64,000 nt of DNA. It comes from Glandiceps talaboti (taxonomy: Eukaryota > Hemichordata > Enteropneusta > Spengelidae). The translations under genes were made by a program, and so were the position numbers. Within the stretch, counting starts at the first letter, position 1, and each line of letters starts with the position of its first letter. This document shows, piece after piece, positions 42,813-53,970 of this stretch. The notes under the pieces were generated by a model that saw only the letters and a program-made list of their open reading frames with translations, was not told the origin of the DNA and searched no databases. The stretch is taken from the NCBI RefSeq assembly GCF_964340395.1, contig NC_135566.1, positions 21,600,635-21,664,634 on the forward strand. Direction: 5' to 3'.

Positions 42813-43825
42813 TTAATCCATAGGCTATTAACAATTTTCAGAATGCTGAATTGTCCAAATGTATTTCCACAACAAATTCCTAATATTGTTGAAAATGTTT
42901 TGCCCTTATGGTCAGATCTATAGATGCCATGTGATGGAGTCAGTATTATCTCCTTTTCACTACTTGGCTGACTAATAATCTTTAAACTATAAAACAACAA
43001 TAAATGTGATGTGCACACTTCATAACTAAATGTCCTGTTTGTAAATGTACTGCTCCATAGTGAGATTGGGGATTACAATGTGAGATTTCCATCCAAGGGC
43101 ATTGTCCAAGGAGATACACTTAAAGTCACTACTAATGGAAATAATGGCATTTTTGTGTATACAAACACTGCAATCTCAAGTCACTTCATGATTTTACATC
43201 ACTTATGTTATGCACAGTTGCCTAGAAATACATATTTGAAACTTGCTCCTTATTCACTGTTCATTGTTATGGGCAAGCATTGTCTTATGGGAGTCCATTT
43301 CCCAATCAACAGCATCGGCACCCTCAAGGTCAACAGTAACAGGCCAACAAAACAAATGCACTACGCAAGAGTAGCAACGCATTGTACCAAACTTTACAAG
43401 TAAACGAAAAATTTAAGTATGTTTATACCTAAATTCATCGTCGTAAACCATAACCTCTTTTATGGCACCGTCCAAGACGCACTTTATTTCGCAGTGTCGC
43501 GGAAGAAATAACAGCTAGCTCTGCAGTTTTTGTGAGAATGCCTAACTTCGCCAGTGTTTGCAAAATTTAATTCGAAAATGTTTCACTTGAGTGCTTACAC
43601 CCAAACCCAATAAGAAGGTGCAATTGATGTCCAACGCTGTTTACTTTAAAAATGAAATTGCTCAGCTTGCTTGTCACCAATTATCCAAGAGTAAATATGA
43701 ATTTTTTTATTGTTGGAAAGAATAGTCAAAAACTGAAATAATTTAACTATCAACATTTGTGCTTGCTGTTATACTTTGACTGATAGACAAGTTTTACTTC
43801 TATTTCCAGTAGTTGGGGATTTCAC
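42813..43825. other. No recognisable feature
   Basis: Unique-looking sequence after the satellite. A 107-codon ORF (43080-43403, +) has no family signature, and no splice context supports it. Confidence 0.45.
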
Positions 43826-44150
43826 TTGGCAAAAATATCAGATCAAAACACTGGGAACAGCAACAGAAAAAAATTAAAAAAGAAATATAATGACTATGAC
43901 TGGTTGAAGTTGTTCTTGAGTGGAACTCTTGAAAAACTGAAATTGAAAGCATTAGATAAATATCTTGATGAGCATAAATTACCAAAAGAGAGGAAATTAA
44001 AAAGAGAATAATTAGACATAATATCCACTCACATAATAGGAACACTAGAATTTAGATCTAGAAAAATGACTGCAAATGAAATTAAAACTAATATCATGGG
44101 TATGAGTGAAACAGATAGTAGTGACTCTGAGACTGAAAGTATATATTGAT
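43826..44150 (+). pseudogene. SAP-like domain fragment of a transposon-associated protein
   Basis: The frame encodes DYDWLKLFLSGTLEKLKLKA then LDKYLDEHKLPKERKLKRE. The pattern L-x2-YL-x2-H-L is that of a SAP-like helix-extended-loop-helix. A stop codon at 44009-44011 interrupts it. In the same frame the continuation reads LDIISTHIIGTLEFRSRKMT and an acidic Ser/Asp/Glu stretch ending about 44150. A diverged copy of the same region lies inside the TIR element at 52002-52589, which links it to a DNA transposon. The exact domain call is inference. Confidence 0.5.
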
Positions 44151-44578
44151 AAAGTTTAAAGAAGCACTCCACAGTCTCTGAAAAAGAAATTGAAGGATTC
44201 CAAAAAAAATGAATTTAAGAATAAAGGACCTACGAATTCCAAACATAATTCCAATATATACATAAACAAGATTTGAACAAGTTTTTCTCTTTTGTAATGC
44301 ATATATTGGTAAGATTACTTGTTAAGTGGACCTGAAAGTTGAACTCCAAATCGTCCAATCAATACACTTACTCATCGGTCGAACCTCAGACCACTCAAAT
44401 GATCTACAGTGGTCTGAGATTACACTGGAGAGCAAATAATCGAAACTTTTGTAACCTCTCACGAAACGGAATTTTCATCGAAGACATTTTGTTGAATTAT
44501 TACAACTGCATATATTTCTACATGTAACATATCTGTTCATATGTGTTTGCGAAATCGTTGTTAAACAATTTACAACTA

Positions 44579-44885
44579 GTAACACTGAAGTAAAGCACTT
44601 TCTCTATGTGCAAGACTCGTTTATAACATTCATATCAAGTGTAAAAGTATACTCTTTCAATTGGTTTTATATTTACAAGCCTATAGCAGGTGGCCTTTAA
44701 AATGTTGTCAATTAGCAAATGAAACAGTATACTTTTACACTTGATATGGATGCTATAAACCATTGTGGTACATACAGAAAATGCTTTACTTTGGTGTTAT
44801 GGGTTGTACTTGATATGGATGCTATAATTATAAACGATTGTGGTACATACAGAAAATGCTTTACTTTGGTGTTATGGGTTGTAAT
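44579..44885. repeat. Inverted repeat (foldback) with tandem duplication of one arm
   Basis: The left arm (about 44579-44650, AACACTGAAGTAAAGC...GTGTAAAAGTATAC) is inverted at about 44730-44802 (GTATACTTTTACACTTGATA...GCTTTACTTTGGTGTT). The right arm's outer ~75 bases, starting TTGATATGGATGCTATAA, are then duplicated in tandem up to about 44885. No coding capacity. Confidence 0.75.
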
Positions 44886-45176
44886 AGTTGTGTAGAAACA
44901 TTCCTGTGTATCATCTTTATTCCAATCTCACAGAGGATAAGTTTTTCCCTATGCCTTCTTTCTTCTCTTCAACATTTGTAGTCGTTATCTCACAGTCATC
45001 ACCACAATATCGTTCTCAATAGCGACTTGAATCTCAGTGTCACTTTATTTGAAAGCCTGATTAGTTGTTCATTACACTTCAGTCCAACAAACATGTTTGG
45101 TGGTCTGTTAAGATTACACATACACTGAAATCAGTATCGCCCTCTATCTTGGACAACATATAATATGGCATTGCTT

Positions 45177-45244
45177 CACACACACACACACACACATACA
45201 CTTAAACACACACATATGTATACACATACATACATACATACATT
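45177..45244. repeat. (CA)n and (CATA)n microsatellite
   Basis: Interrupted CA repeats followed by CATA repeats. Confidence 0.85.
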
Positions 45245-46110
45245 TTAGCACTGTGGAAACAGGTTCAGTTTTGTTTTGTCAATGTTCGTTTTCAGATTTC
45301 TCAGTTTCACTTCCGTGAAGAAAACATACCCGTCGTAAAACGGCCTGGGCTAAAAGAAAGACGCACGGGCTAAGCATGTCACATACATCATTCGATTTGT
45401 TATTAAATTCTACACAGATGAAGCCCTGCAACGTAAAATCTGTCCACACAATGATATTCAACTATATCTCTGAACATGTAACCTTGTTTGTTTTTAGAAA
45501 TTTAGTGCAATGTACTCTCGACTACTGTAGGTTTTACTGGCTCGTTTTCCGTCCATATGCAAGTAAAATGTGATCAAAATGCACCATGCTAAAAATCACC
45601 GCACAGTTAATAACTGTATGAAAATTCACGAAATTTGACCACGGCCTTTATTTTTGCCGATAAAGTCAAATGACAGTCAAACTTTCAAGGCAATTTTTAT
45701 TTTCGATAATTCAGTTTTAGTCATCATTGATCAGCTAGGAGTTATAATTTCTATGCGATGTTTTAAAAATAATAAACACAATTGGCCCATGTATTTTCCA
45801 GATATAAATTTCATCTCATGTGATTTTCTTGTTGCTTGTTTATGTGTAAACATGTTTTTCATCAAAGAACATTTCACTTTACGTATATTTTTTTGTGTCG
45901 AAAATGTCACTTGGATAAGTCACGATGCACTCTGTGATCAATCGATAAAAATGTTGTAATTCTTTCCGAACATTTGCTGGAATTTAAACTTCTCAGAGAG
46001 CCTTACTCATAATAATGTTTGTTATGTTGTATTTAAAGATTCAAACTCTATAAAAGCATCAAATTCTATGAATATTTAGACCGAAGTCCAGACTGTATGT
46101 AGAGCATGAG
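45245..46110. other. No recognisable feature
   Basis: Short ORFs only. None has a recognisable domain. Confidence 0.4.
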
Positions 46111-46350
46111 TATAAAGTTGGCGTCAGATTCAGATTCAGGTAGCGTCATATTGAGCATCAGATAGCCTCAGATCCGAAGACACTCGACGACAGTGAAGCA
46201 GAATCCTTCCCTGTAGTCTCAACGGTATTATTTCAGGTTTGAGTCCATCGGGTGTCTTCGGATCAGAGGCCATCTGACGCTCAATATAACGTTCATAAGA
46301 TAACACTACCTGAATCTGAATCTGAATCTGAATCTGACGCCAACTTTATA
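46111..46350. mobile_element. Foldback element with (GATTCA)n arms
   Basis: The left arm from 46111 (TATAAAGTTGGCGTCAGATT, then CAGATTCAGG, then ATATTGAGC and GATCCGAAGACAC to about 46183) is mirrored by the right arm from about 46252 (GTGTCTTCGGATC, then GCTCAATATAAC, then four GAATCT units and GACGCCAACTTTATA to 46350). The right arm has more 6-base units and a short extra insertion. Loop about 70 bases. Non-coding. Confidence 0.75.
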
Positions 46351-46494
46351 TTCGTTCGATCGATTAATTACTCAAATTGGTCATTAATATTCATCGGATT
46401 GTTATCAAAACCTAATCAGTTCTGGCCATTACCCTACGGAACATGTCTATGAAATTTCGTTTGAATTGATGCAGCCGTTTTTTCGGAAATGGTG

Positions 46495-46545
46495 ATACAG
46501 ACACAGACACACACAGTCACACACACACACACACACACACACAGA
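46495..46545. repeat. (CA)n microsatellite
   Basis: Interrupted CACA/GACA repeat. Confidence 0.85.
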
Positions 46546-47245
46546 CTTCATTGCTATATTAAAACCTTCCTTACGGAAGGTAAAATGTGCTCACACCCCC
46601 ACCCCACCCCTACTCGCTATCATGGGAATGCTGTTTCTGCCCCAAATCAAGATTTAAAGAGAAAATCTTGCTGGCTAAGCATTTCCAAGTACAACATTAC
46701 AGCCCAGTGTGAGACCTTTTTTTTTGCAAAGTCCACATCTATTTGTAGCGAAATCTCCCACTGTTATGTATGGACGCTGAAGTTGATTGCCATTGTTATT
46801 TCAATGTAGTGTACTATACAATTTTACTCTAGAATGCGGGAAGTGCATGGGAAGAGGGATACACATATTAAAATATGTGTAGGGGGAGGCTACGAAAATT
46901 CGAGAGTCTGTTTTTGGGGTGGAGGGCACAACAATTTTTAAGAGCAGGAGGGAGGGGGGGGGGGCTCCAAAAAAAAATTGAACAAAATATTTTCTCCTTC
47001 CCCCCACTGTGACCGCATCCTAACAATGTATCTCAGCAGTGCTGTAAACAGGCTAGGGTTATTTACACGTATTATTTTCCTGTTGTCAATGAATGGTTCA
47101 ATTGTTAAGGTTCAAAATTAGCGAATGTAATTTAGCAAATGAGTAAATTTGCGTATTTTATCACGTGACCTCTAAAACAGGCTAAGAACGTTTAATTGTT
47201 TTCATCACCCAGTATTATATCCCCTCACACCTGATCTGATCTACT

Positions 47246-47488
47246 ATGACAACTAAACTCAGGATCTCAGCACATAATTTACCAATCAAAAGACTACACA
47301 AAGGAATTCCTCCAGATGAAAGAATATGTCATTTATGTAATGCTAAAATGATTGGTGATGAAATCCATGCTATAATGGATTGTAGCAATACATCTGTAAT
47401 TGAAACTAGAAACCAATTTCAAAGAGCAATCGAAATTTATGATGCAAAGTCTTTCAAAATTATCAAAAAGAATATTTCAAAAGCATAA
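47246..47488 (+). pseudogene. C-terminal zinc-finger fragment of a non-LTR retrotransposon ORF
   Basis: The 80-residue frame reads TKLRISAHNLPIKR then an RICHLC-x-AK-IGDEIHAIMDC zinc-knuckle-like motif (C-x2-C, H, C), as found after the reverse transcriptase in several LINE families. Upstream the frame is closed by a stop at 47237, so this is a 5'-truncated relic and the ATG is not a real start. Confidence 0.7.
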
Positions 47489-47734
47489 TGAGTTCAAATG
47501 ATGATTTATCCCTAATAGCTTTGGAAAATTCTCTAATTAATTATTATTTTTGTATTCAATACTGTAGTTAGTGTTTTATATATGTATATTTATATCTATT
47601 ATTTTTGTTTCTATTGTTTCTGTATGTTGTTTTTTTACTTTAGAAGGCAAGTGCAAAGTTCTATGGCTGGATAGCAGGGAGATTGATAGAGACATACATG
47701 GTCGATAGAAATTAAAAGCACAATTTTGCTGATG

Positions 47735-47746
47735 TTATCATCATCA

Positions 47747-47782
<36 letters not shown>

Positions 47783-47880
47783 AGAAAGAAAGAAAGAAGG
47801 ACGGAAGGACATATAGACACAGACAGACAGACAGACATATATATAGACAGACAGGCAGACAGACAGACAGACACATACAT
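47735..47880. repeat. Compound (CA)n, (GAAA)n and (GACA)n microsatellite
   Basis: CA repeat at about 47751-47776, then GAAA and GACA/CAGA repeats to about 47880. Any minus-strand ORF here is repeat-derived. Confidence 0.9.
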
Positions 47881-48040
47881 ACATAAAACATAAACATGCA
47901 ATTATGAAACTGGCTGATTATGTGAATTTTAGCTACAAGTATGGCCAAAATTCAGTCAAATTTAATATACTCAGGGATATATATAATATATTAATAAAAC
48001 CCCTATAATATATTTAATATACTCATGGATATATATATAT

Positions 48041-48919
48041 ATATATGCTGACGACACACAATTGTACACCAGATTCTCACTCAAAGATGAACATGGACTG
48101 CAGCATGCCACAACCAAAGTTGAACATTGTATATCAGATGTGAGAAATTGGCTAAACAAAAATGAACTGAAGATAAACGACGGCAAGACAGAATTTCTCG
48201 TTATCACCGCGCCAAAACACAAGGAGCGAATTCTGCGTAAGAACCCACAGATCCACGTCGGTAATGAGCTGATCCACCCATCACCTTTTGTTCGTAACCT
48301 AGGCGCACATTTCGACTGTACTATGTCTATGGTTCCACATGTGAACAACATTGTAAAGAATGTTTACTATCAACTCCGGCGAATAAATGGAATACGATGT
48401 CACCTGGATAGGGAAACGTGTGCCAAAATCCTCCATGCTCTAGTCACATCGCGTTTAGATTTTAACAACGGTTTATTACTTAGGTTGCCAGATAAAACTC
48501 TCTCACGTATACAGGTTGCACAGAACAGTGCTGCCAGACTGCTCACTAACACTAAGAAACGAGAACATATCACCCCTTGTCTATACAATCTTCACTGGCT
48601 CCCAGTGCAGCAGAGAATAAAATTTAAAATTCTCTGTCTAATTCATAAGGCAGTATTCTCAAATGATTCACCAGCCTATTTGAAGTCTCTAGTCACCATC
48701 AATATTCCTTCTAGAAATCTACGATCAGCTAGTGATACTACCAGACTGTCTGTTGACAGAGTTAGAAATTCCTATGGATTTAGACTCCTTTCAACCACTG
48801 GTGCCACTTTGTGGAATAATCTGCCCTTGACCATGAAAAACCATAGTCATGGTAGATTTAAAAAAGATCTAAAAACATATAGGATTGACCCAACATATTT
48901 GATTTACTCTACTATCTGA
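48041..48919 (+). pseudogene. 5'-truncated CR1/L2-type LINE reverse transcriptase, C-terminal part
   Basis: The frame opens out of an (AT)n tract directly at the catalytic motif: YADDTQLYTRF is encoded from 48044. It continues through WLNKNELKINDGKTEFLVI, NLGAHFDCTMSMVPHVNNIV, ARLLTN, HWLPVQQRIKFKILCLIHKA and FKKDLKTYR, the typical palm-thumb and C-terminal order of CR1/L2/Jockey-like reverse transcriptases. Nothing of the fingers or endonuclease remains. The frame is intact to a TGA at 48917-48919. The first ATG (48062) lies after YADD and is not a native start. The last codons belong to the 18-bp repeat that follows. Confidence 0.88.
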
Positions 48920-51245
48920 TTTACCCTACATATCTGATTTACCCTACATATAGGATTTACACTACATATAGGATTTACCCTACATATCTGATTTACTCTA
49001 CATATAGGATTTACCCTACATATAGGATTTACCCTACATATAGGATTTACCCTACATATAGGATTTACCCTACATATAGGATTTACCCTACATATAGGAT
49101 TTACCCTACATATAGGATTTACCCTACATATAGGATTTACACTACATATAGGATTTACCCTACATATAGGATTTACCCTACATATAGGATTTACCCTACA
49201 TATAGGATTTACCCTACATATAGGATTTACCCTACATATAGGATTTACACTACATATAGGATTTACCCTACATATCTGATTTACTCTACTATCTGATTTA
49301 CCCTACATATCTGATTTACCCTACATATAGGATTTACACTACATATAGGATTTACACTACATATAGGATTTACCCTACATATAGGATTTACCCTACATAT
49401 AGGATTTACACTACATATAGGATTTACCCTACATATAGGATTTACCCTACATATAGGATTTACCCTACATATAGGATTTACCCTACATATAGGATTTACA
49501 CTACATATAGGATTTACCCTACATATCTGATTTACTCTACTATCTGATTTACCCTACATATCTGATTTACCCTACATATAGGATTTACACTACATATAGG
49601 ATTTACCCTACATATCTGATTTACTCTACATATAGGATTTACCCTACATATCTGATTTACCCTACATATAGGATTTACCCTACATATAGGATTTACCCTA
49701 CATATAGGATTTACCCTACATATCTGATTTACTCTACTATCTGATTTACCCTACATATCTGATTTACCCTACATATAGGATTTACTCTACTATCTGATTT
49801 ACCCTACATATAGGATTTACCCTACATATAGGATTTACCCTACATATAGGATTTACCCTATATATAGGATTTACCCAACATATCTGATTTACTCTACTAT
49901 CTGATTTACCCTACATATCTGATTTACCCTACATATAGGATTTACACTACATATAGGATTTACCCTACATATCTGATTTACTCTACATATAGGATTTACC
50001 CTACATATAGGATTTACACTACATATAGGATTGACCCAACATATCTGATTTACCCTACATATAGGATTTACCCTACATATCTGATTTACCCTACATATAG
50101 GATTTACACTACATATAGGATTTACCCTACATATCTGATTTACTCTACTATCTGATTTACCCTACATATCTGATTTACCCTACATATAGGATTTACTCTA
50201 CTATCTGATTTACCCTACATATAGGATTTACCCTATATATAGGATTTACCCTACATATCTGATTTACCCTACATATAGGATTTACTCTACTATCTAATTT
50301 ACCCTACATATAGGATTTACTCTACATATAGGATTTACCCTACATATAGGATTTACACTACATATAGGATTTACCCTACATATAGGATTTACCCTACATA
50401 TAGGATTTACCCTACATATAGGATTTACCCTATATATAGGATTTACCCAACATATCTGATTTACTCTACTATCTGATTTACCCTACATATAGGATTTACC
50501 CTACATATAGGATTTACCCTACATATAGGATTTACACTACATATAGGATTTACACTACATATAGGATTTACCCAACATATCTGATTTACTCTACTATCTG
50601 ATTTACCCTACATATCTGATTTACCCTACATATAGGATTTACCCTACATATAGGATTTACACTACATATCTGATTTACTCTACTATCTGATTTACCCTAC
50701 ATATAGGATTTACCCTACATATCTGATTTTCTCTACATATAGGATTTACACTACATATAGGATTTACTCTACGTATAGGATTTACCCAGCATATATGATT
50801 TACCCTATATATCTAATTTACTCTACATATCTCATTTACTCTACAGATCTGATTTACCCTACTTATAGGATTTACTCTATGTAACGGATTTACCCAACAT
50901 TTAGGATTTACTCTATGTATCTGAATTACGCTATATATAGGTTTTATCCTATATATCTGATTTATCCTAGATATAGGATTTACCATACATATCTGATATA
51001 CCCTACATATCTGATTTACGCTATATATAGGTTTTATCCTATATATCTGATTTATCCTAGATATAGGATTTACCATACATATCTGATATACCCTACATAT
51101 CTGATTTACGCTATATATAGGTTTTATCCTATATATCTGATTTATCCTAGATATAGGATTTACCATACATATCTGATATACCCTAGATACTAGTATCTGA
51201 TTTACCCTAAACATCTTATTTACCCTACATATATGATTTACCTTT
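48890..51245. repeat. Minisatellite, 18-bp unit (15-bp variant), about 130 copies, continuous with a LINE 3' end
   Basis: The main unit ATATAGGATTTACCCTAC alternates irregularly with ATATCTGATTTACCCTAC and with a 15-base form lacking CAT (CTACTATCTGATT). The first units overlap the final codons of the LINE ORF (ACATATAGGATTGACCCAAC at 48878). That exact ORF-type sequence, with GATTGACCCAACATAT, recurs once inside the array near 50030. A recurring combination TACTCTACTATCTGATTTAC marks larger multi-unit blocks. Confidence 0.93.
50921..51190. repeat. 90-bp higher-order repeat, three copies
   Basis: At the distal end of the array five diverged 18-base units act as one block. CTATATATAG occurs at 50931, 51021 and 51111, exactly 90 bases apart, with almost identical intervening sequence. 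Open frames on both strands are by-products. Confidence 0.92.
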
Positions 51246-51254
51246 CATATAGAT

Positions 51255-51998
51255 TTTTCATGAGAAGGTGGACAATAAAAATATTGTTGAAAATAATATA
51301 CTTGAACCTAGCATTGGCAAAAAAAAATCAATGGGAAGTTATAATCATTATCAAATTCATTTGAGTCACAAAGAACACAAGTATCGACTCAGTCACTTTG
51401 TCGTCTTCCTGTTTTAATTTTAATCCATACTGGCGTGAAGAGCATCTAAAATGTGCCAACATTCTTCTATGACTAATAATAATGATAATAACTGATGTTA
51501 CGTAGAGCTTGAATATTGGCACTGATGTATTCGAAGTAGTTTATTTTGTACTCTGAATTCATTAACATACAACTGTGTAGACGTCCACCTGGATGCGCTA
51601 TTATTATAATGACTCGAGAGACGTTAGATCTTTTGATTGGTCGAGAGAGTATATTAATATTGGGACAATGATAAACAAATTAGAGAGAACAACGTATTAT
51701 GTTAGTGTAGAAGGTGGGAGTCAGACTTCGCCAGACAACGGTGGTGCAAGGTCGCAGAGACGCTTGGTCGACGTGGAATGGTGCGTCGGTCGCTTTCCAC
51801 GTGTATACATGCTCTTCGTCGGAACTCAATGTGCGTTGTTCACCTGTATAAAATGTCCACATCCACCTTTGAAGTAAGTGTGAGATAACTACTACCTACT
51901 GGCAACGAGAAGTTTCCATGTTGGATGTATAGCTATCAAAGGTAAAGGCTTTTGTGTGAAAAACAGTGCATATTGAGAATAGCTAACTTTAACATTCG
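51255..51998 (+). repeat. Dispersed repeat A, copy 1
   Basis: It starts TTTTTCATGAGAAGGTGGAC and is highly similar in the same orientation to 56056-56712. The 94-codon ORF at 51593-51877 is disrupted in the other copy by a deletion of roughly 90 bases, so it is not supported as a gene. Confidence 0.85.
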
Positions 51999-52001
51999 TA
52001 A

Positions 52002-52589
52002 GGGAGTGTCCAGATCTTACTTCCAGTGGGGCCCAGGAGGATTTCCCCTTTTCCTTGTGTATTTTTCATGTCCCCCCACAATGAGCATAAATTACCAAAA
52101 CAGTGAAAATTAAAAAAGAGAAAAATCAGACATAGTATCCACTTACATAGTAGGAACATCAGGATTTAGATTTAGAAAACTGGCTGGAAAAATTAATGAA
52201 ATTAAAATTAATATCATGGACATGAATGAAACAGATAGTGACTGGGACTGAAAGTGATACTTCTGTAATGCATGATCTTGGCAGTGATGGAGACAATTGT
52301 GATACTGATAGCTCAGAAAATTCGTGTACCGATGATAACACTGATAGTGATTGTGATGAAACAAGTCTTGCACATCCTCACGGACAAGTTACTTGAGAAG
52401 TGCCAGAATTGATATTGCAGTTGATTTATGTTGAATTAAATAATCATGATTTTTTTTCCATAATACCCCCTAGAAAATTGTGATTTTTTTGTTTAGCCCC
52501 CCCCCCCCCCAATTCTTCCTGGGAAAAAAAGATGCTCCCCCTCCCCGAAAATCCCCCGGGCCCCCTGGAAGTAAAATCTGGGCGCTCCC
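52002..52589. mobile_element. TIR DNA transposon remnant with TAA duplication and SAP/acidic ORF relic
   Basis: The left end GGGAGTGTCCAGATCTTACTTCCAG and the right end CTGGAAGTAAAATCTGGGCGCTCCC are inverted copies, continuing into G/C-rich GGCCC and GGGGATTT sequences. TAA flanks both sides (51999-52001 and 52590-52592). The interior from about 52085 is homologous to the SAP-like fragment at 43970-44140 and goes on with an acidic frame (ESDTSVMHDLGSDGDNCDTD) closing at TGA near 52396. Stops and frameshifts break the relic. PIF/Harbinger-like by its ends. It is a 588-bp deletion derivative. Confidence 0.65.
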
Positions 52590-52592
52590 TAA

Positions 52593-53784
52593 AGACGTAT
52601 CGGACAATTTCTGTACACGTCATTTCGTCATTCCGACATAAACGTATCTGTTCATCCGCCGTTGAAGACCGGCGTAGAGACCAAAGAACACTAGTATAAG
52701 ATAGACTATGTTGAACTGTATTATTTATAACATAATTGCGTTGTATGTGATAATTTGGTGCTGATAAATACTTTATCGTACATTGTAGTATACATTTTTA
52801 GTGGTCTGAGTACACACATGTATCATGAAAAGTTGAGAACAACACGCCTACGCCGTATGTAATACAAAGGTCGACGTCAACATGTGCGCTCGTACCTGAA
52901 CTGACCCTTAGGAAATACGCATTCACTTTTCCTCACATTACGTTTTTGTTCCTAAAGCTATTTTGCTCACGCTCACAGTATAGTGTACCATGCCACACTG
53001 TACAATATCTTACCCACACCTCTCTCTGATTGGTGTGCTTGGGGGTTCCTTATTTTATAACTTTTTCAATAATCCATACTTCTCAACAATTTAAGCATAG
53101 TAATTAAGTTTAATTAATATGTAGCAATAGAACGCTTAGGAATCAAAAATAAAGTTCTAAATTTTGTATAAAAATGAACTAACAACTAAATTAAACATGT
53201 GCTGTGAATAAAACACTTTTCACTGTCAAAGTGTCAATAACTTGGGTAGTCAGTGTGTATGATGAGTTTTAGTATGTAAATTTCTTTTGTTATACCTATT
53301 CAAATAAATCTATATCTTTGGCAAAGTCATAACAGGTGCATATATTTTCCTTAGTTTCGTCGCAAATATTCTGCATGTCTTTCACGAAAATCTGCTGACA
53401 AATTCCTAAAATTGCTACTCCTTCTACAATAAATCACTGATACCAGAACCGGCGATGAAAATGGGTATTCAGAAACTCATCAGTGGCAATTCTACGCTTG
53501 CTAAATGGAAAAAAATGTTTTTACAAAACCCTATACACTGGTGAGATTTGTCTGACTTCAAGGAGATGATGTCCAACACTACAAATCAGAGAGAGTTGTG
53601 GGTAAAATGTTGTACAGTGTGCCATCTAATTTCAATTCTGGCCAGTTTCACAATAATGAATGTTATTGATGCGCCAAACTTCAGTTGTTGTAGATTAACT
53701 ACTTTTACCCGTTGCACATGGGTCGTGTTCTACGTACTACATCATACAAGCGGTCATAACCTTAACGTGACGGTGTACACATAT
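52593..53784. other. No recognisable feature
   Basis: AT-rich sequence without recognisable genes. An ORF beginning at 53548 runs into the dispersed repeat at 53785 and has no domain. Confidence 0.4.
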
Positions 53785-53970
53785 CACACTATCACACGTA
53801 CATTAACAGTTTTGAGAACTGATATAATGTTTGAGCGATCAACTTTGAAGGTAATAAGAATGTGTATTTGACGCCGAAACGCGTCGTAATGGATGTCAAA
53901 GGTCACGCCTGTCACGAGCACGACGTCCTTGTTACCTGCGCCTGTCAGCAGACTCGGCCAAAAAAGGTTG
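53785..53970 (+). repeat. Dispersed repeat B, copy 1
   Basis: ACAGTTTTGAGAACTG, ATAATGTTTGAGCGATCA, AAGAATGTGTATTTGACGCC and CTGTCACGAGCACGACGT occur here and, nearly unchanged, at 58322-58503. Boundaries fade into A-rich sequence at the right. Confidence 0.85.

Noticed and set aside
51593-51877. 94-codon ORF in dispersed repeat A
   Set aside because: The paralogous copy near 56400 has a deletion and breaks the frame, and no known domain is present.
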